A DNA stretch of 64,000 bases. It comes from Hygrophila difformis. Lineage: Eukaryota; Streptophyta; Magnoliopsida; Lamiales; Acanthaceae. Shown piece by piece: positions 25,163 through 37,669 of this stretch (position 1 is its first letter; every line of letters starts with the position of its first letter). Location: NCBI GenBank assembly GCA_030278955.1, contig JAOANR010000001.1, forward strand, positions 2,506,894-2,570,893. The letters run 5' to 3'. A program made the translations under genes and the position numbers. Under the pieces are notes generated by a model that saw only the letters and a program-made list of their open reading frames with translations, searched no databases and was not told where the DNA came from.

Positions 25163-27031
25163 ATCCAAAAATTACACCAAATAAAACCTTCAAACGCAAG
25201 CGAATAATCGAATTCAAAACACTCAAAGGCTATAAATAAGGCAAACAGAGCACAGATTTCATATACAGGAAAACTCAAAAACGAAAAGCAAAGTATCAAA
25301 CCTGAGAATCCGAGCTCCGAACACTAGCAGATATCATATACAGGAAAAACTTTGATTTGTCTTCATTCTTCAGCAGTTTTAAATTTGGAGGAGAGTGAGT
25401 TATGCATATATATGTATGTATATATAATTATGTGTAGGAAAAATAACAGAGTCAGTGGTGGGATGGTGGCAAACCCTGCATTACAGCGACGGTTATGCTG
25501 CAGCCCCACTGTTGTACGGGATGCTCCACTAGTTGTACCACACATATAGCCTTTATGTCGTTTTTCGGACTATGCTGCTTTAATTTTTATTTACTATTTA
25601 CCCAAATCAAACCATCTTTTTTAGTATTTCAAAAGGAGAGATAATTATTCATTGTCATGCTGATCGTTTAATTTTTTGAAGTACGCGTCTCAATGTTTCT
25701 CAATTTATTTTAATTTCAGATTTTGTACTGTATCTCTGATTTTTTTTAAAGCATGGGATATTGGTAAATTGGTATCCTACATGTAACAGAGATTAGGGAG
25801 TATCTACTAATATCACCTGTCATGTTGGATGAAGCCACGGCAATTGATTTAAAAAACATAAAATGAAAATTCATTGCTATAGTTACCAACTTACCATACA
25901 GTGGCGGTGTGGGTGGGTGTTCCATTTGCCAGAGTAGATCTTAAAAGCCTTTCATAATATTTTCAATAAAAAAAAGGAATAATTATTAATTATATGATTA
26001 ATTTTGAATTATAGAATTACTTAATTTTTTTATATCATGATCACATATGATTTTTCTCTATATTTAACAAGAAAGAAAAGAAATATCCTACCCAAAAAAA
26101 AAGAAATAAATAAATATCTGTTATATTTCTATATTTCTTGAAATGTTGAGTACCATGCCATCCATGTGTCAACATTAAAGAATGAAAATAAAAGGGAAAA
26201 AATTCGGTGGAAGAAGACTGGCAAGAAATAGAATTAGTTAGGTAAATTTAAAAATTTGTTGACCCTTAAGTCTTAATAATACATGAAACCAAATAAATGT
26301 TGGTTTACTTTTGCCATTGATGTTTGTTTGTGTGTTTTTCTTTTATTCGTTTTTTTTTTCTAAAGCAGAAAATTGTCTTTATGGAATATTTGATAATATT
26401 ATCAAGTTCATAGAATGTCCAAATACCATGCATGAGTAACTCTTTTTTCTGTAATTAAAGCTTAATTCAAAATGTTCAGTTGTAAGTATCCACTTCATGC
26501 AATACAATTCGGGTGTTGGATTTAATGTATTACGTGTCTGAGTTAATTATTTATTTTTGCAAACTTGCTTAATACTACTCAATGTGACCATGAATAGTAA
26601 AGTATTGATTCAATGTTATAGGTATGATGGATTTAATGTTTTAGTATTGATTTAATGTTTTATGACAATCTAAGGAAATAGCCCTCGGGGCTGTAGAGGG
26701 AATGATTAAACAATTACTGGATATGAAGACCTAGAAATTAATGGCATGTTGATGAACACTAGAGCAGACCAAATCTCATAGTTTGGCCTGCTTGTTCTTG
26801 TCAAATTCTTACATGTGTTTCTCTACAATAAACCATAGGTGCCTAATTCTACTTTCATGCATATTAGAGGTGCCTGCAAATGGAAGCTATTTTTAACCAT
26901 CATAATTTCAATCTCCCCGCCGTATCTTCTTGGGGAAGTCGACAACAATGAAAAAAATTATTCATTACAACTTAAATACAAAAGATGTACCGTTGAAGAC
27001 AGCAACCCACGGCCAATACTTCGTGCGAAGT
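25163..27031. other. upstream region of the DUF761-type gene and intergenic
   Basis: The sequence TATCATATACAGGAAAAACT or a near copy occurs twice (about 25258 and 25331) in the probable leader of the minus-strand gene. A short GC-richer block at 25455-25550 is unexplained. The rest is AT-rich with no gene. The region near 27031 should hold the 3' UTR of the auxilin-like gene. Confidence 0.35.
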
Positions 27032-30000
27032 TCAGTTTTCCTCCGAGTTGAATCTGTTCCATGCAGCCTATACAAGTCGAACAAATCAAGTAATATATGT
27101 ATATAGCGGTCATGAATTGGAAGATGATGGAAACTACCAATAGCACTGCTCAATAGCCACATGCAACCGATCCGGTTAGTTTTTTATGGTTTGTCATGAA
27201 GTTCATCTCACGAAACAATTATGCAATCATTTGATGCTTGGCCTTAAAACTTAGTATCGAAAACATTTCTTCATTACTTGTATTTATTAACAGATGTCTT
27301 TAGAATGATGTATTATGACTGAAACTTCTCTCAGGAGCAAGTAACGAGAAATAACATACCTTGAGAAGATCAAAGACTTTTTCACATATGTACTTTTGCT
27401 GAATGCTGGCTCCTCTTTGCTGCAACTTGTCGGGATGAACACAAAGAGTTGCCCTCCTGTAAGCTTTCCTTACTGCAGCAGTTGTTATGATCTCTGTCAG
27501 CGAAGTAGGCTGCCAGCCACTGTCTGCCCCAAGGATCTGAAGGTGCCGACAACTCCAACAATGAGTTCATGAAATTGATAGGATACATCTCCTTTCATAT
27601 TTGACTCTTTAAAACCGAGGCCAAGTGTCAAGCAGGAAGAAAACAAATGAATTGAAGCTCAAAAGATTAACTCAATCTCGACAAAGTTGCAAATATTCGA
27701 GCACGACATTTTGAATCTCATACTTCATTATAACCAGTGTAAGTTGAAGCATGATGATGCAGAAATGCTGTGTATTTATTGAATCGTTATACGGATGAAC
27801 TTTACAACTGTATAGCAATAGTAGGTTGTTCCGTTTGCTGATGATAAGCTAAATAGCTATTATTGGAGCAGTAAGAAATATGCATAGGCAAAGTGATTCA
27901 TTGCTGAAAGAGCTAAACATACGTATTGCAGAGTTGAGAGTAGGGCTCTCAAGTTTCCCTCCTTTCCTCCTGCCCATCTCTTAATCTCAGCATCAAGAGT
28001 TTCAGCCAATCTCTGCAAATAATTTTCTTTTGAACAAATACATCGAAATGGACCAAATTTAGCTGCAGTTTAGCTTTTCAAATTACTGTAAATCTTACAT
28101 TTTTCTCAGCCTGCTCTTTCTGGGCAAGAAGATCGCGCTTATTTTTCTCAGCAAGGGCCTTTGCCTGAAAATACCAAGTGAAGGGTAATAACAGGATGTT
28201 ATGTCAGCTCAATTACAATCTATTTGCATACAAATTATAGAGATGTCATTACCGCTCGCTCCATTATTCTCTGGTGCCTCTCTAATCTTGCTTTACGCCT
28301 TTGTGCTGATTCACTTGTAGTCTCATCAAACTTCTCCAGATCCTGCATAAATGTGTGTTCAATATTTTTCTGGCACTCATTGAATATTATTAGCTGTCGT
28401 GACAGAACAGAGAAAATTGATACCCACCGAAGACGAAAAACTATGCTTCAATCCCTTATCCCGGGAAGAGCTAGAAAGCCTTTCTGTAGAATATTTCTCA
28501 GCTTGTGTCCTTGAATCTTTGTAAGTTTTCTGAGACATTGCTTTCTCCAGGGCACGCTCACGGGCCTCAGCAGTGGCTCTTTCAACTGCAGCACGTTCTG
28601 CTCTAATCTTGGCTTCAGTGTACAGCTTATCAGTCGATAGTTTAGAATCCATGGAGGCCTTCTCAAGTTTCTCCTGTGCCTCTGCCAGAACTCTTTGCCG
28701 TACCTCAGCTGCTGCTCTCTCCACTGCAGCCCTTTCTGCCTTTTCACGAGCTTCGGCGAATGCTCTTTCACGAGCTTCTCGAATAGCTCTTTCAACAGCT
28801 TTTCTATTTTTCTCTCGCTCTCTTCCCTTCTTGATGGCTTCAATTCTTTGCTGGCGATCATTTTCCTCAACCTTTTCCCACTTACCTCTAGCATCTTTCG
28901 GTTTAATGGTAGAGGGTCCACTGGTATTCCCCTCATTTGTTTCCATGTTTTTTACTGGTTCATCCTCTCTTTTGTTTTCCATAGAATTATTGACTTCTAT
29001 AGCATCACCATTTGGCAGAGAGAATACCATCTCAGTTTCACAGCACAGCTGTTCCTTGTGTTCCTCAACAGAGTCCCTTCCATCAGACGTCATATCAAAT
29101 TCATGTTTTACTTCTTCCTTGTTTGAGGTGTTGTCCTCTTCATCTTCTGCACATTCTTGAGATTCAAGACCTGATCCCCCATTAATCTCTTCAAGAACAG
29201 ATGAGGAAACGGATCTTTTAATACTCTGTGAGGTTTGTCCCAATTCCATTACATTTCTGTGATCAAACTCAGCTGCTTTACTGTTAGGACAGAAATCAGG
29301 AAAATCTTCCAGAACTATTTCATCAGCTTCCTCTTCGACGCCATGAATCTTGGAAGCAGCCTTGAACAAGTCCTCAGGTCTGGGCAGGTTTTCATCATTT
29401 CCTTCATGCACTAAACTGGCATTTTCAGCGCTGCTATCAGAAGAGAATCCTTCAAAGGTACCGATCAGCTTGCTTCCAATAAAGTTCTCTTCAGATGCAC
29501 ACCTACGCAAATGATGTTCTGTTCCTTGCATTTCATTAACCTCCTGGTGAAACAATTTTCCTACTCCGGTCAAGCTACCATCCTCGTCACAGCCTTTAGC
29601 TGCTGCAAGGTATTCTTCTGCTTTATCAATCAACTCACAAGATTCTTGAATCACACTAGAGATGTTAGAATCATTTGTACGAGCATCACTATTTATGATG
29701 CCAACAGCTTTATCACATGCACGGATATCCTCTTCACATGTAGCATCATGTAAATCAAATTTATCCCCCTTTTGTTCTCTTGTTTCTGCTCCATGACCAC
29801 TCGTTGGTTCTTCAGCTCCCCAAGCAACTTCGCTTCTGTGTTCTATCGCTGTTGTCTCGGCTGCTTCAAATTCTGAGGTATTCATGCACCACTCAACAGT
29901 TTCACACTGCTCATCTTTTTTAGATGATTGGCATTCATCTCTGTCACATTCAATGTGCCCTTTCTTGCCGTCCATTTCTGGCTGATCAAGCACACTTATG

Positions 30001-32851
30001 TTTCTCGGATCTACTCCCAGGACTGGAAGATTTTCAGGTTCTCTGTCACTTATTTCTACATCCAAGGAATTCTTAAGCTGCTGTGTACTCTCAAAACATG
30101 GATGCACCTCTTGATGCATCACCTTGTTTTTTTCTTCATCACTTTGTTTCCCATGTTGCCCATTTCCTTTCCACTCTGGATAAGTTCCTACAGGATTTTC
30201 CATGCCCTTCATCCCCAGCATGTCTTTCTCAGCCAGACACCGCAACCCACTCATCAAATCATTGAAATCGAACTTGTGGGCTGTGAAGTGCTCCACAAAC
30301 TTCTTCTCCTTATTCAACTTAATGTCAGACGCATCATCTCTCTCCCCCATCACTTCTTCCTTCTTCATGATACACAAATTTTCAACTATGTCATTTGCAT
30401 TCATCTCCTGCTCTCTCACACTTTCAGAAGAATGTAGTACTTTTTCCGATGATTCAACAATAACCTCAGCTACTTTCACAGTATCACCAGTTTCCTGAAT
30501 CTGTACTGAGGCATTATCTGCTCCCATCCCTATACCTTGTGCACTGTCTGAAGTACTCAGATCCGTTTCTGCCAGTTCAGCGATGGTTTTATTAGTTTCC
30601 ATTTGATGACTAGATAGTTGCTCCAAGTGTCTCGTGACAGTTTCCATCTCTTCAAGTTGAGACTGAAGTTTATCAGGAGAGTTCAGTAACTTATCATAAC
30701 TGTTTACTTTTCCAAGCTCCAAAGCATCGGAACAGCACTCCGCATTGGCACCACCTAGTCTTGTAGAAGTTATTGCCTCCCAACATCCTTCAGCTGTCCC
30801 AACATCTTCCAATGCAAATTTCTCAATCTCAGCACTATAACATGTTTCACTCCGACTGCATGCTGCAGCAAATTTCTTACCTACATCCATAGATGCATTG
30901 CCATGTCCTATTTCTGTTTCAACTTTCAGATTCACCCTGTCCACATCAGCCCTTCCAGCATGAAGAAATCTCCCAGTGTGTTTGAGGGATGGAGCTATCT
31001 TTGCATTAATCCCAGTGAACATTGGGAGTGTATCTATTCTTTTATATGAATCACATTTATTGTTCTCCATTGAAATATCAGCCACACTGTCAATCCCGGA
31101 TCTATTTTTGTCCATAGATCTAGGTTTAGAACCACCTTGAAGATTCTCCTTTTGCCTTTCCATTATCATTCTTGCAATTCGTATACTTTCCTGAGCCTGT
31201 TCTATAGCTTTCTTTAATGCAGCGGCAGACACTGCAGCAACTGAATTTTCATCTAATTCCTCATCAAAGCAAGGTAGTGGATTCTCACCATCAATTCTTT
31301 TGAAGACATCATCAGAATTGAAACTTGGAAATTCCAAGCCCCTGGGATCATTTTCACCAGTGGGATTGCAGGGCTGACTTGTGGGTGGTGGCACTTCTGT
31401 GACACATTGTTTAAGATTTATCTCATTCGAATTGACAGGCTTATCAGGCCCATGCACTGTTGCACAAGTTGGCCCATTGTTAACACCAACATTGAAACTC
31501 CAAGTGCGACTAACTTCACGTTTCAGTGAAGATGTAGGCATGTCACTGCCACCCCCTATCTTCTGGAGTTGAGGAGCTGCGTCAACGAAGTGAGTGAAAG
31601 CAGGAACTGCGTGGAGTTGTGCGATATGAGTTTTCCCATTGGAGTCATCATTGTTTATTTGACTGATCTTGTTGAATGATATGTTGAATTGCTGCTTCAT
31701 ACCATCAATGGATTTATCAGATGCCTCATCAGAGGACTTTCTAGTCTTTCCTGGAGAATTTAGAGAATCTGATTCGGGACGTGAAGGTGCATCGTTTGGA
31801 ATCCTGTAACAGTTAGAGAAATATTTTAGGAACATGAAGCTAAAGATACCATTCGCAAAATATGCCAAGGGCATACAGATATCATCACATCAATGTTTGT
31901 CATGTACTAATGAAGATTGAAAATAACGTCTAAGAGCCAGCAATCACTATAGCCTGCTCACTCTCACCAATTACATTGCTGAAGAAGATCAAAAACAAAA
32001 AATTCTAATAGACATGATAGCACCTAGTCTACCTAGTAAAGAGTACTACAATCTTGTGACACAGACATACGAGAATCATTTCATATCCAGTAGTATAAAA
32101 TTCAAGAAAAAAGGATTCAAAACCAGCTGTTCCAGTAGAAACAAAACCAATGCCACTGCTCTAAACGCGTGTAGACAAATCGCCAATGCAAACATACAAA
32201 TTAACCAGAAATCAAAACAGCAGTGCAACTGCATTCTTCAAATTCTCCAACAGATTCAAAACCAGGAGTTACAGTAGCAGAAAAATAAATGCAACTTCCC
32301 TAAATCATGTAGACAAATCAAGAACAGAGAATTTTCTATGGAGTCAATAAACATACAAATTAACCACAACTCAAAGCATAAGTGTAGGTGCATTCTACGA
32401 ATTTTCCACCAAAACTCACTAAATCTTAACGAAAAACGGAATGGGAAAAAAACACTTAATTGTCACTCATTAAGCAAATAAGGAAAACTCACTGCGTTTT
32501 CGTTTTCCTCGCAGCAGCATTACTAAGCAACTCGTCATAAGGCACAGCCACTTCATCGTTCCTCAGCCCTCCAAAAATGTTGGAATAGTCCAACCTGGAG
32601 CTCCGGAGATCACCCGAGCCGGCCCGCTCATCCAAAATCGAAAGATCCAGCACCGGAATGGAGGAAGAGCCAGCGAAAATCTCGGCATACTCATGAACCC
32701 CAAATTTGCTCTTCTTCCCTCCTTTGGACAACGAAACATCGTCGTAAGGTCCTTCCAAGGAGAATGACGGAGATGTGGAGGAAGCAAACGCGTTTCGGGC
32801 GGCGGAATGGTGGTTCCGGCCGTGGCGATGCCGAGGCGGCAGAGGCTCCAT
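27032..32851 (-). CDS. AUL1: auxilin-like J-domain protein (AUL1-like)
   Basis: A 1397-aa protein from seven exons read leftwards: 32851-32493, 31803-28428, 28342-28253, 28164-28099, 28012-27923, 27536-27360 and 27067-27032. Every junction is GT..AG and in frame. Exon 2 encodes 1126 residues, mostly acidic and disordered. Its end and exons 3-4 form a long charged Glu/Arg/Ala-rich helical region with repeats such as AERAAVERA. The C-terminus is an auxilin-type J domain with HPD at residues 1361-1363. Auxilins recruit Hsc70 to uncoat clathrin-coated vesicles, and the plant AUL proteins also bind clathrin. The start is the ATG at 32851. The open frame extends upstream to 32983 without a better ATG. 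Confidence 0.94.
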
Positions 32852-33009
32852 GAAGATAGTGCGAGGCACCAGAATTGGAGAGTTAGGGCTTACTTCTTCG
32901 ATGAGTTGATTTGGTGACGGTGGTGGTAGTTTTCCGATGAGGTATTTTGTCTGCAGAGAAATTTGCCGAGGAGAAGCGGACAAGGAAGTGAGGGAGAAAG
33001 AGGGGAAAA

Positions 33010-33447
33010 GGAGTTAAAGTGACTGAGTGAATGAGTAAAATATGAAAATAAATGATTTAATTATTAGTACCTGGAAAGGGAGCATGGGGTCCATACTGCT
33101 GAAGATTTGCTACGCCGGGCCTGGTGTATTAAACCGGGCGCGAGCACGTGACTCGGAAATCGGAGAGACCACGTGTACTCAGCAGGTATACTCGAGTGTG
33201 GACGTCATTCTAGCCGTGCCGCAGCCTGCATAGCATTTTTCGTGATTTCAAATTTAGTTTTTCTTCTAAAAATAATTTTTTTTGGATGAGTTCTAAAAAT
33301 AATTTAGTTTTAACTATGAAATTCGATCGTGAAATTTTTAGGTGATTAAGTTATCATCGCTCACAAAATTAACCAATAAACTGTAGAGTTTAGCAAATAC
33401 TCTAATTTTTTTAGCTGAACAGTGAATTAAGACTAGAAAAAATAATA
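33010..33447. promoter_or_regulatory. upstream region of the auxilin-like gene
   Basis: The 5' UTR probably begins between 32851 and about 33010. A G-box-like CACGTG occurs at 33145-33150 and a CCACGTGT at 33169-33176, both in a GC-rich block (33105-33235). These may be promoter elements of the minus-strand gene. Confidence 0.4.
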
Positions 33448-33705
33448 CTTCTTCCGTCTCATTTAACTTGTCTCGTTTGATTTTTGCACACAATCTAATG
33501 CACCTTTTCAATTGTTAATATCTCAAAATATGTACAATGAAAAATTATGTAATTTATATGTTCTGAAACTACATTATCATACGATTCTAACAAGACCCAA
33601 TCGACTGTTTTTTTTCCAAATATATACATGCATTAAAATTGAGTCAAAGCTGAAAAATTAACAGTGCCAAAAAGTCAAACATGACATGTTATATGGGACG
33701 GGGAG
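33448..33705. mobile_element. Stowaway-like MITE, diverged copy D
   Basis: Begins CTTCTTCCGTCTCATT after TA and ends TGGGACGGGGAG before TA. The internal sequence (TTAATATCTCAAAAT, ATACGATTCTAACAAGA) is shared with the other copies. About 258 bp, shorter and more diverged. Confidence 0.8.
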
Positions 33706-33761
33706 TAATAATAAAAGGCAACTTGAGCCGGGAACCCAGTGCCGCCCACATCAATTACAAG

Positions 33762-34340
33762 TAGGGGTGGGAATAGGCCAAGCTACCCGACAGAGCCTAT
33801 GACATCGCCTATCGAGGGTCAGGCCAGGCTAGGCTTTTTATAAACAGATTAACCTATTTAGTTAAATAGGCTCAGACCAGACTTTATAAAAAGTCTATTA
33901 GGTCTATCAGACCGGCCTATTTATTATTGATATTAGTATGTTTTATTTACTGTAGAGGAATATGTGGTATTATTATTATTTTATGTAGAAGTAATTATTT
34001 ATTTAATTTTATGTAGGTTTTAAAAATATTTATAAATTTTTTTCCCGTGTATAGATAGTTGTGGATAATGACTTGTTCAAGTGCACAAATTCATGTCTAC
34101 CAACCTTATGATTACATCCAAATATATATAAAAGAATTTTAACTTAATTTTGAAATAGGCTTAATCAGGCTTTTAAAAGGCTTAAAAGCCGGCCTATTTA
34201 AATGAATAGGTCATGCTTAATCTTATAAATTAGGTCTATCAAATGTAATAGACCAGGCTCGGACCTTGAAAAATCGACGAAAGCCTAGGCCGTTCAAGCC
34301 TAAGGCTAGCCTATCCCGGCCTAACATATTTCCACCCTAA
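33762..34340. mobile_element. hAT-like MITE with TAGGGGTGG ends
   Basis: Starts TAGGGGTGGGAATAGGCC and ends with the reverse complement of TTAGGGTGGAAATATGTTAG. Both arms carry GGCCTATT/AATAGGCC motifs around an AT-rich centre. Flanks show ATTAC on both sides, a possible decayed 8-bp duplication. The superfamily is inferred from the TAGGG(G)TG ends only. Confidence 0.6.
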
Positions 34341-35694
34341 TTACTGGGAAAAACTTAACGGAATCAATTGCCCGATTGGGGCGCATAATAGAAGTATTTG
34401 TAAATATCCCAATTTGGTCCTGATGGAGTAGTGGACCACATGCACACGAGAACTCTGCGGCAAATTGCCGAATGCTATCCTGTTCCTGTACGAATACGAT
34501 GCACAGGCGCGGCGATTATTTTATTTTAATTTTAGTTAATTAATGCAATAAGGAGGGAAGTTAAGGCGTTAAAAAAATACTGCTTAAAGTAGAAGTAATT
34601 TGGTTACTAATTAAAAATGTAAGTGTAAATATCCACATCACAAACTATGCTCATCAATGAATTTATTACGACAAACCATGCTCATTTTTATTGATTAAGT
34701 CAGCAAAATGACAATGAAAATTTGTTTCACATCGAAGAAATTGAGGTCATGTCTCCATCTCCAACGTCCAACGGATAACACTAACTTCAACTAATTTAAT
34801 GTGACTGGCCAGTTTAACATATTGCTTTAACATACCATCAGCTTCAATCTTCATCATATTTTTGGATTTGTTTGAAAATAGTTCGATCAGAAACATGAAA
34901 ACCGAAAAATCAGGTTAAATAGGTACGTGTTCGGGTTGACCTGAATCCTGATAATCTAATAACAATTTGGTAACTGATAATAACCTAATAATCTGATGGT
35001 AATCTAATAGTATGTGTTTTTCATCTAAATTATAGTCATCTATTTCATTTTTTTATAAAAAATGTTATTTGTCTAATTTAATATAAAATCTAATAACATG
35101 TACAATGCTCTATAATAATAATAATAATAAAATGATGTATATTTTATTTCAAATCGTTTTTTTGATAATTAATACTATTACAATTTCTCACCAATCCATA
35201 TTTTCTACTCTTTTTTCCTCACACTCATATGTAGATTGAACTCTAAATTTGCATTTTGCAGTTTGGATTTTTGAATTTTTTTTTTAATGTAATTAAGATA
35301 TGTTGCAGACACTCCAAACATCTGCAAGTGCAGAGGGATGGCTGCGCATCTAGAAGTATGGTTGTGTGTCCATAACTGATGGATGTACATTTGAAAATGA
35401 TGGCGTTGCCACATCATAAGTATCATTTATACACAGGCATCCAGAAGTGATGATTTCATATCCGGAAGTGATGGTTGTGCATTTGTAATAATGGCAACAT
35501 AAGCAGCGGCTGCACAGAAGCCATTCCCTTTGGGGGGGGGGGGGGGGGGGTTGGACAAATTGGTTATTTTTTTTTTTTATTTAGTGTTTCAGGTCAATCC
35601 GAATTCAACCCATTTTTTTTTTCTTGAATCGTGTTTAGATTATGGTTTTTTTGCTGATACCCGATTAAATTTGACATAAATCCAACATGAAATA
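34341..35694. other. intergenic, no gene seen
   Basis: AT-rich, with an AAT run near 35117-35130 and a G homopolymer at 35532-35550. Repeated short phrases around TGGTTGTGCATTTG (35340-35500) may be a decayed tandem array. Confidence 0.4.
35532..35550. repeat. G homopolymer, 19 bases
   Basis: Nineteen uninterrupted G residues on the plus strand in AT-rich DNA. Its length should be treated as uncertain. Confidence 0.95.
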
Positions 35695-36015
35695 TCTATA
35701 ATATATAAAGACCGTTGATGCTATGAATAGTAACGGGCTAATGGGCTTTAAAAATTAATTAAATTACATTGTTTGGAATTAAAATTCAATTGTGTTTTAA
35801 ATAAAGTGTAACTTATATTGTAGTATTATTTGTTTATTTATAATTTAGTATTTTTTATTAAAGAATTATATTTTAATAAAATATTTATTTGAATAATTAT
35901 AATCAATTGGGCCTTAGGATCAATAAATCAATATTATCTTTTAATATTTAATTACTTAAACTATATTTCATTTATCGTTATTATATTACCGTTCATTCGA
36001 ACGGAGTAATACTAG
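35695..36015 (+). mobile_element. short non-autonomous Helitron-like element
   Basis: Starts with TC (TCTATAATATATAAAG) after an A and ends with CTAG before a T. A perfect 6-bp hairpin, CCGTTC-ATTC-GAACGG, at 35989-36004 lies seven bases before the CTAG. These are the diagnostic ends of Helitrons, which insert between A and T without a target duplication. At 321 bp it can encode no Rep/helicase. Confidence 0.75.
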
Positions 36016-36175
36016 TATAAAATAAATACCCTATAGAAATTAGAAAGGTATTTACATTCTCAATAAGAAAAAAAATATAGTGCAATAATTAATTAATCAA
36101 TTGGAGTGAATTATAATGAAAAAAGAAGCGTAGAAAAATTGAATTTTCTCATGCAAACTCATAAAACATCCTTGT

Positions 36176-36458
36176 TGCGGTTCTAATAAGGTTGGCCACT
36201 TTTCCTTAAGCAAATTAGATTAATATAAGCATAATTAAAAACCACACAATAATGACAATTGTATTTTCTGTACAAAGTCCAATATAATTAGTTAACAATT
36301 AATATCTCAAAATGGGTATAAGTAAAAATTATATAAAATATATTCTAAAACTATACGATTAAACGATTCTAATAAGACCACAATTGACTATTTTTCTCTT
36401 CTTATACATTATTACGATAATATCTAGTCAAAGTTAAACAATAAAGGGACAAAGAGAG
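36176..36458. mobile_element. Stowaway-like MITE, damaged copy C
   Basis: Internal sequence closely matches copies A and B (for example AATATCTCAAAATGGGTATA and AACTATACGATTA). The left end is eroded and the right end reads GGGACAAAGAGAGTA, so part of the terminal repeat is lost. Confidence 0.75.
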
Positions 36459-36573
36459 TATTTATTTCTGTAACAAGATAGCAAAAGTAATTGTTATTGA
36501 TAAAAAAATATATATATTAAAAATGATTAAAAAATACATAAAAACCATAGATTAATAGAACTTTTTGTACAAA

Positions 36574-36716
36574 AATACCAAACGCAGTTGGCCTGAGTGG
36601 TATGAGGCTCTGGTAGCTTAAGCAAAGGTCTCGGGTTCAATGCCCATGCCCACCAGATCCTCGAGGGATTAATATTGGGCTCAATGTGGTCTGGGGATAC
36701 CCGGTACACGCCAAAA
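36574..36716 (+). mobile_element. tRNA-derived SINE, family 2
   Basis: An A-box-like TGGCCTGAGTGG (about 36589-36600) and a B box GGTTCAATGCC (about 36633-36643) mark a tRNA-derived head. The element ends in a short A run. It is flanked by a perfect 15-bp duplication, aactttttgtacaaa, at 36559-36573 and 36717-36731. The body differs from family 1. Confidence 0.85.
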
Positions 36717-36731
36717 AACTTTTTGTACAAA

Positions 36732-37669
36732 TGCAGCATGGCGCAACATGCTAAAAGAAAGGGAAAAATAAATGAGTGGAAGAAAGGAGAAACTATAAAA
36801 ATGAAACAAACTACCAGCGTGGGTAGAGTAAATAAACTCTTCACTCATCTCATCGTCTGAACTCTGAATGAAACTTTTATTGAATTTTTTGTACCCTTTC
36901 TAAACCTTCTTTTGAACCTTAATTGGGTTCCCTAAAGTGGGCTTATTTTAGTTTTAATTGGGCCAATTAAGACAATAAGTTCGACCTGCCAGCTACGGTT
37001 CTTTTCGTCCGATTTTGGAGACGATTACTTTTAAATTTATTAGTGTTAACAAATAATAATAATATGGAGTATTCAATATAAATTGTAAAATTTTGAATTT
37101 CATTATATATAGATTTATTATTATAGTGAGCAGAGTAAGCTCCAATTATCAATGATAGAAATAAATTCTCTGTTTGATCTTTCGTAATTTGTAGAGCCTG
37201 CTGAAGTTCCCACAACATATCGATATCAGTATCACATTATCATAATCCATTCTTCAAGTACATACACAATAAAATGAAAAATCAGCCCAGCACAAAGCCA
37301 AGGCCCGAGACCGCACCTTGACCAATAGAAACGCGATTATAATATACTACTATTAAATTAATTGCCTCACATAATAACTAATAGCTCCAGTCCAGACAAA
37401 AACTAGTATTTTGAAAAATACCACGTTTGTAATTGATTCAATTCTCATGTCCATCAAAAACCAAATGCAGCTCAACCATACAACGGACCTAACAACGACT
37501 AACAAGTAGTACTAATGACAATATACGTACGTATTTGTTTGTAGTATTTTGGAACACACTGCACTGCACATAACACAGATTACATATATGTCACCGACAC
37601 ACCCCCTTAATTACATTATTTTGATCTCCCTCACACCCCGTCCAAAACATAAATCGCAAACAAACCGCC
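36732..37669. other. intergenic, no gene seen
   Basis: AT-rich sequence. The last 100-200 bases are likely the 3' UTR of the minus-strand small gene at 37670. Confidence 0.35.

Noticed and set aside
28573..30498. Several Ser/Phe-rich plus-strand frames of 60-195 aa
   Set aside because: They are antisense shadows of the long acidic exon 2 of the auxilin-like gene.
36574..36650. tRNA gene on the plus strand
   Set aside because: A and B boxes are present, but acceptor and anticodon stems do not pair. The element has SINE structure and a 15-bp duplication.
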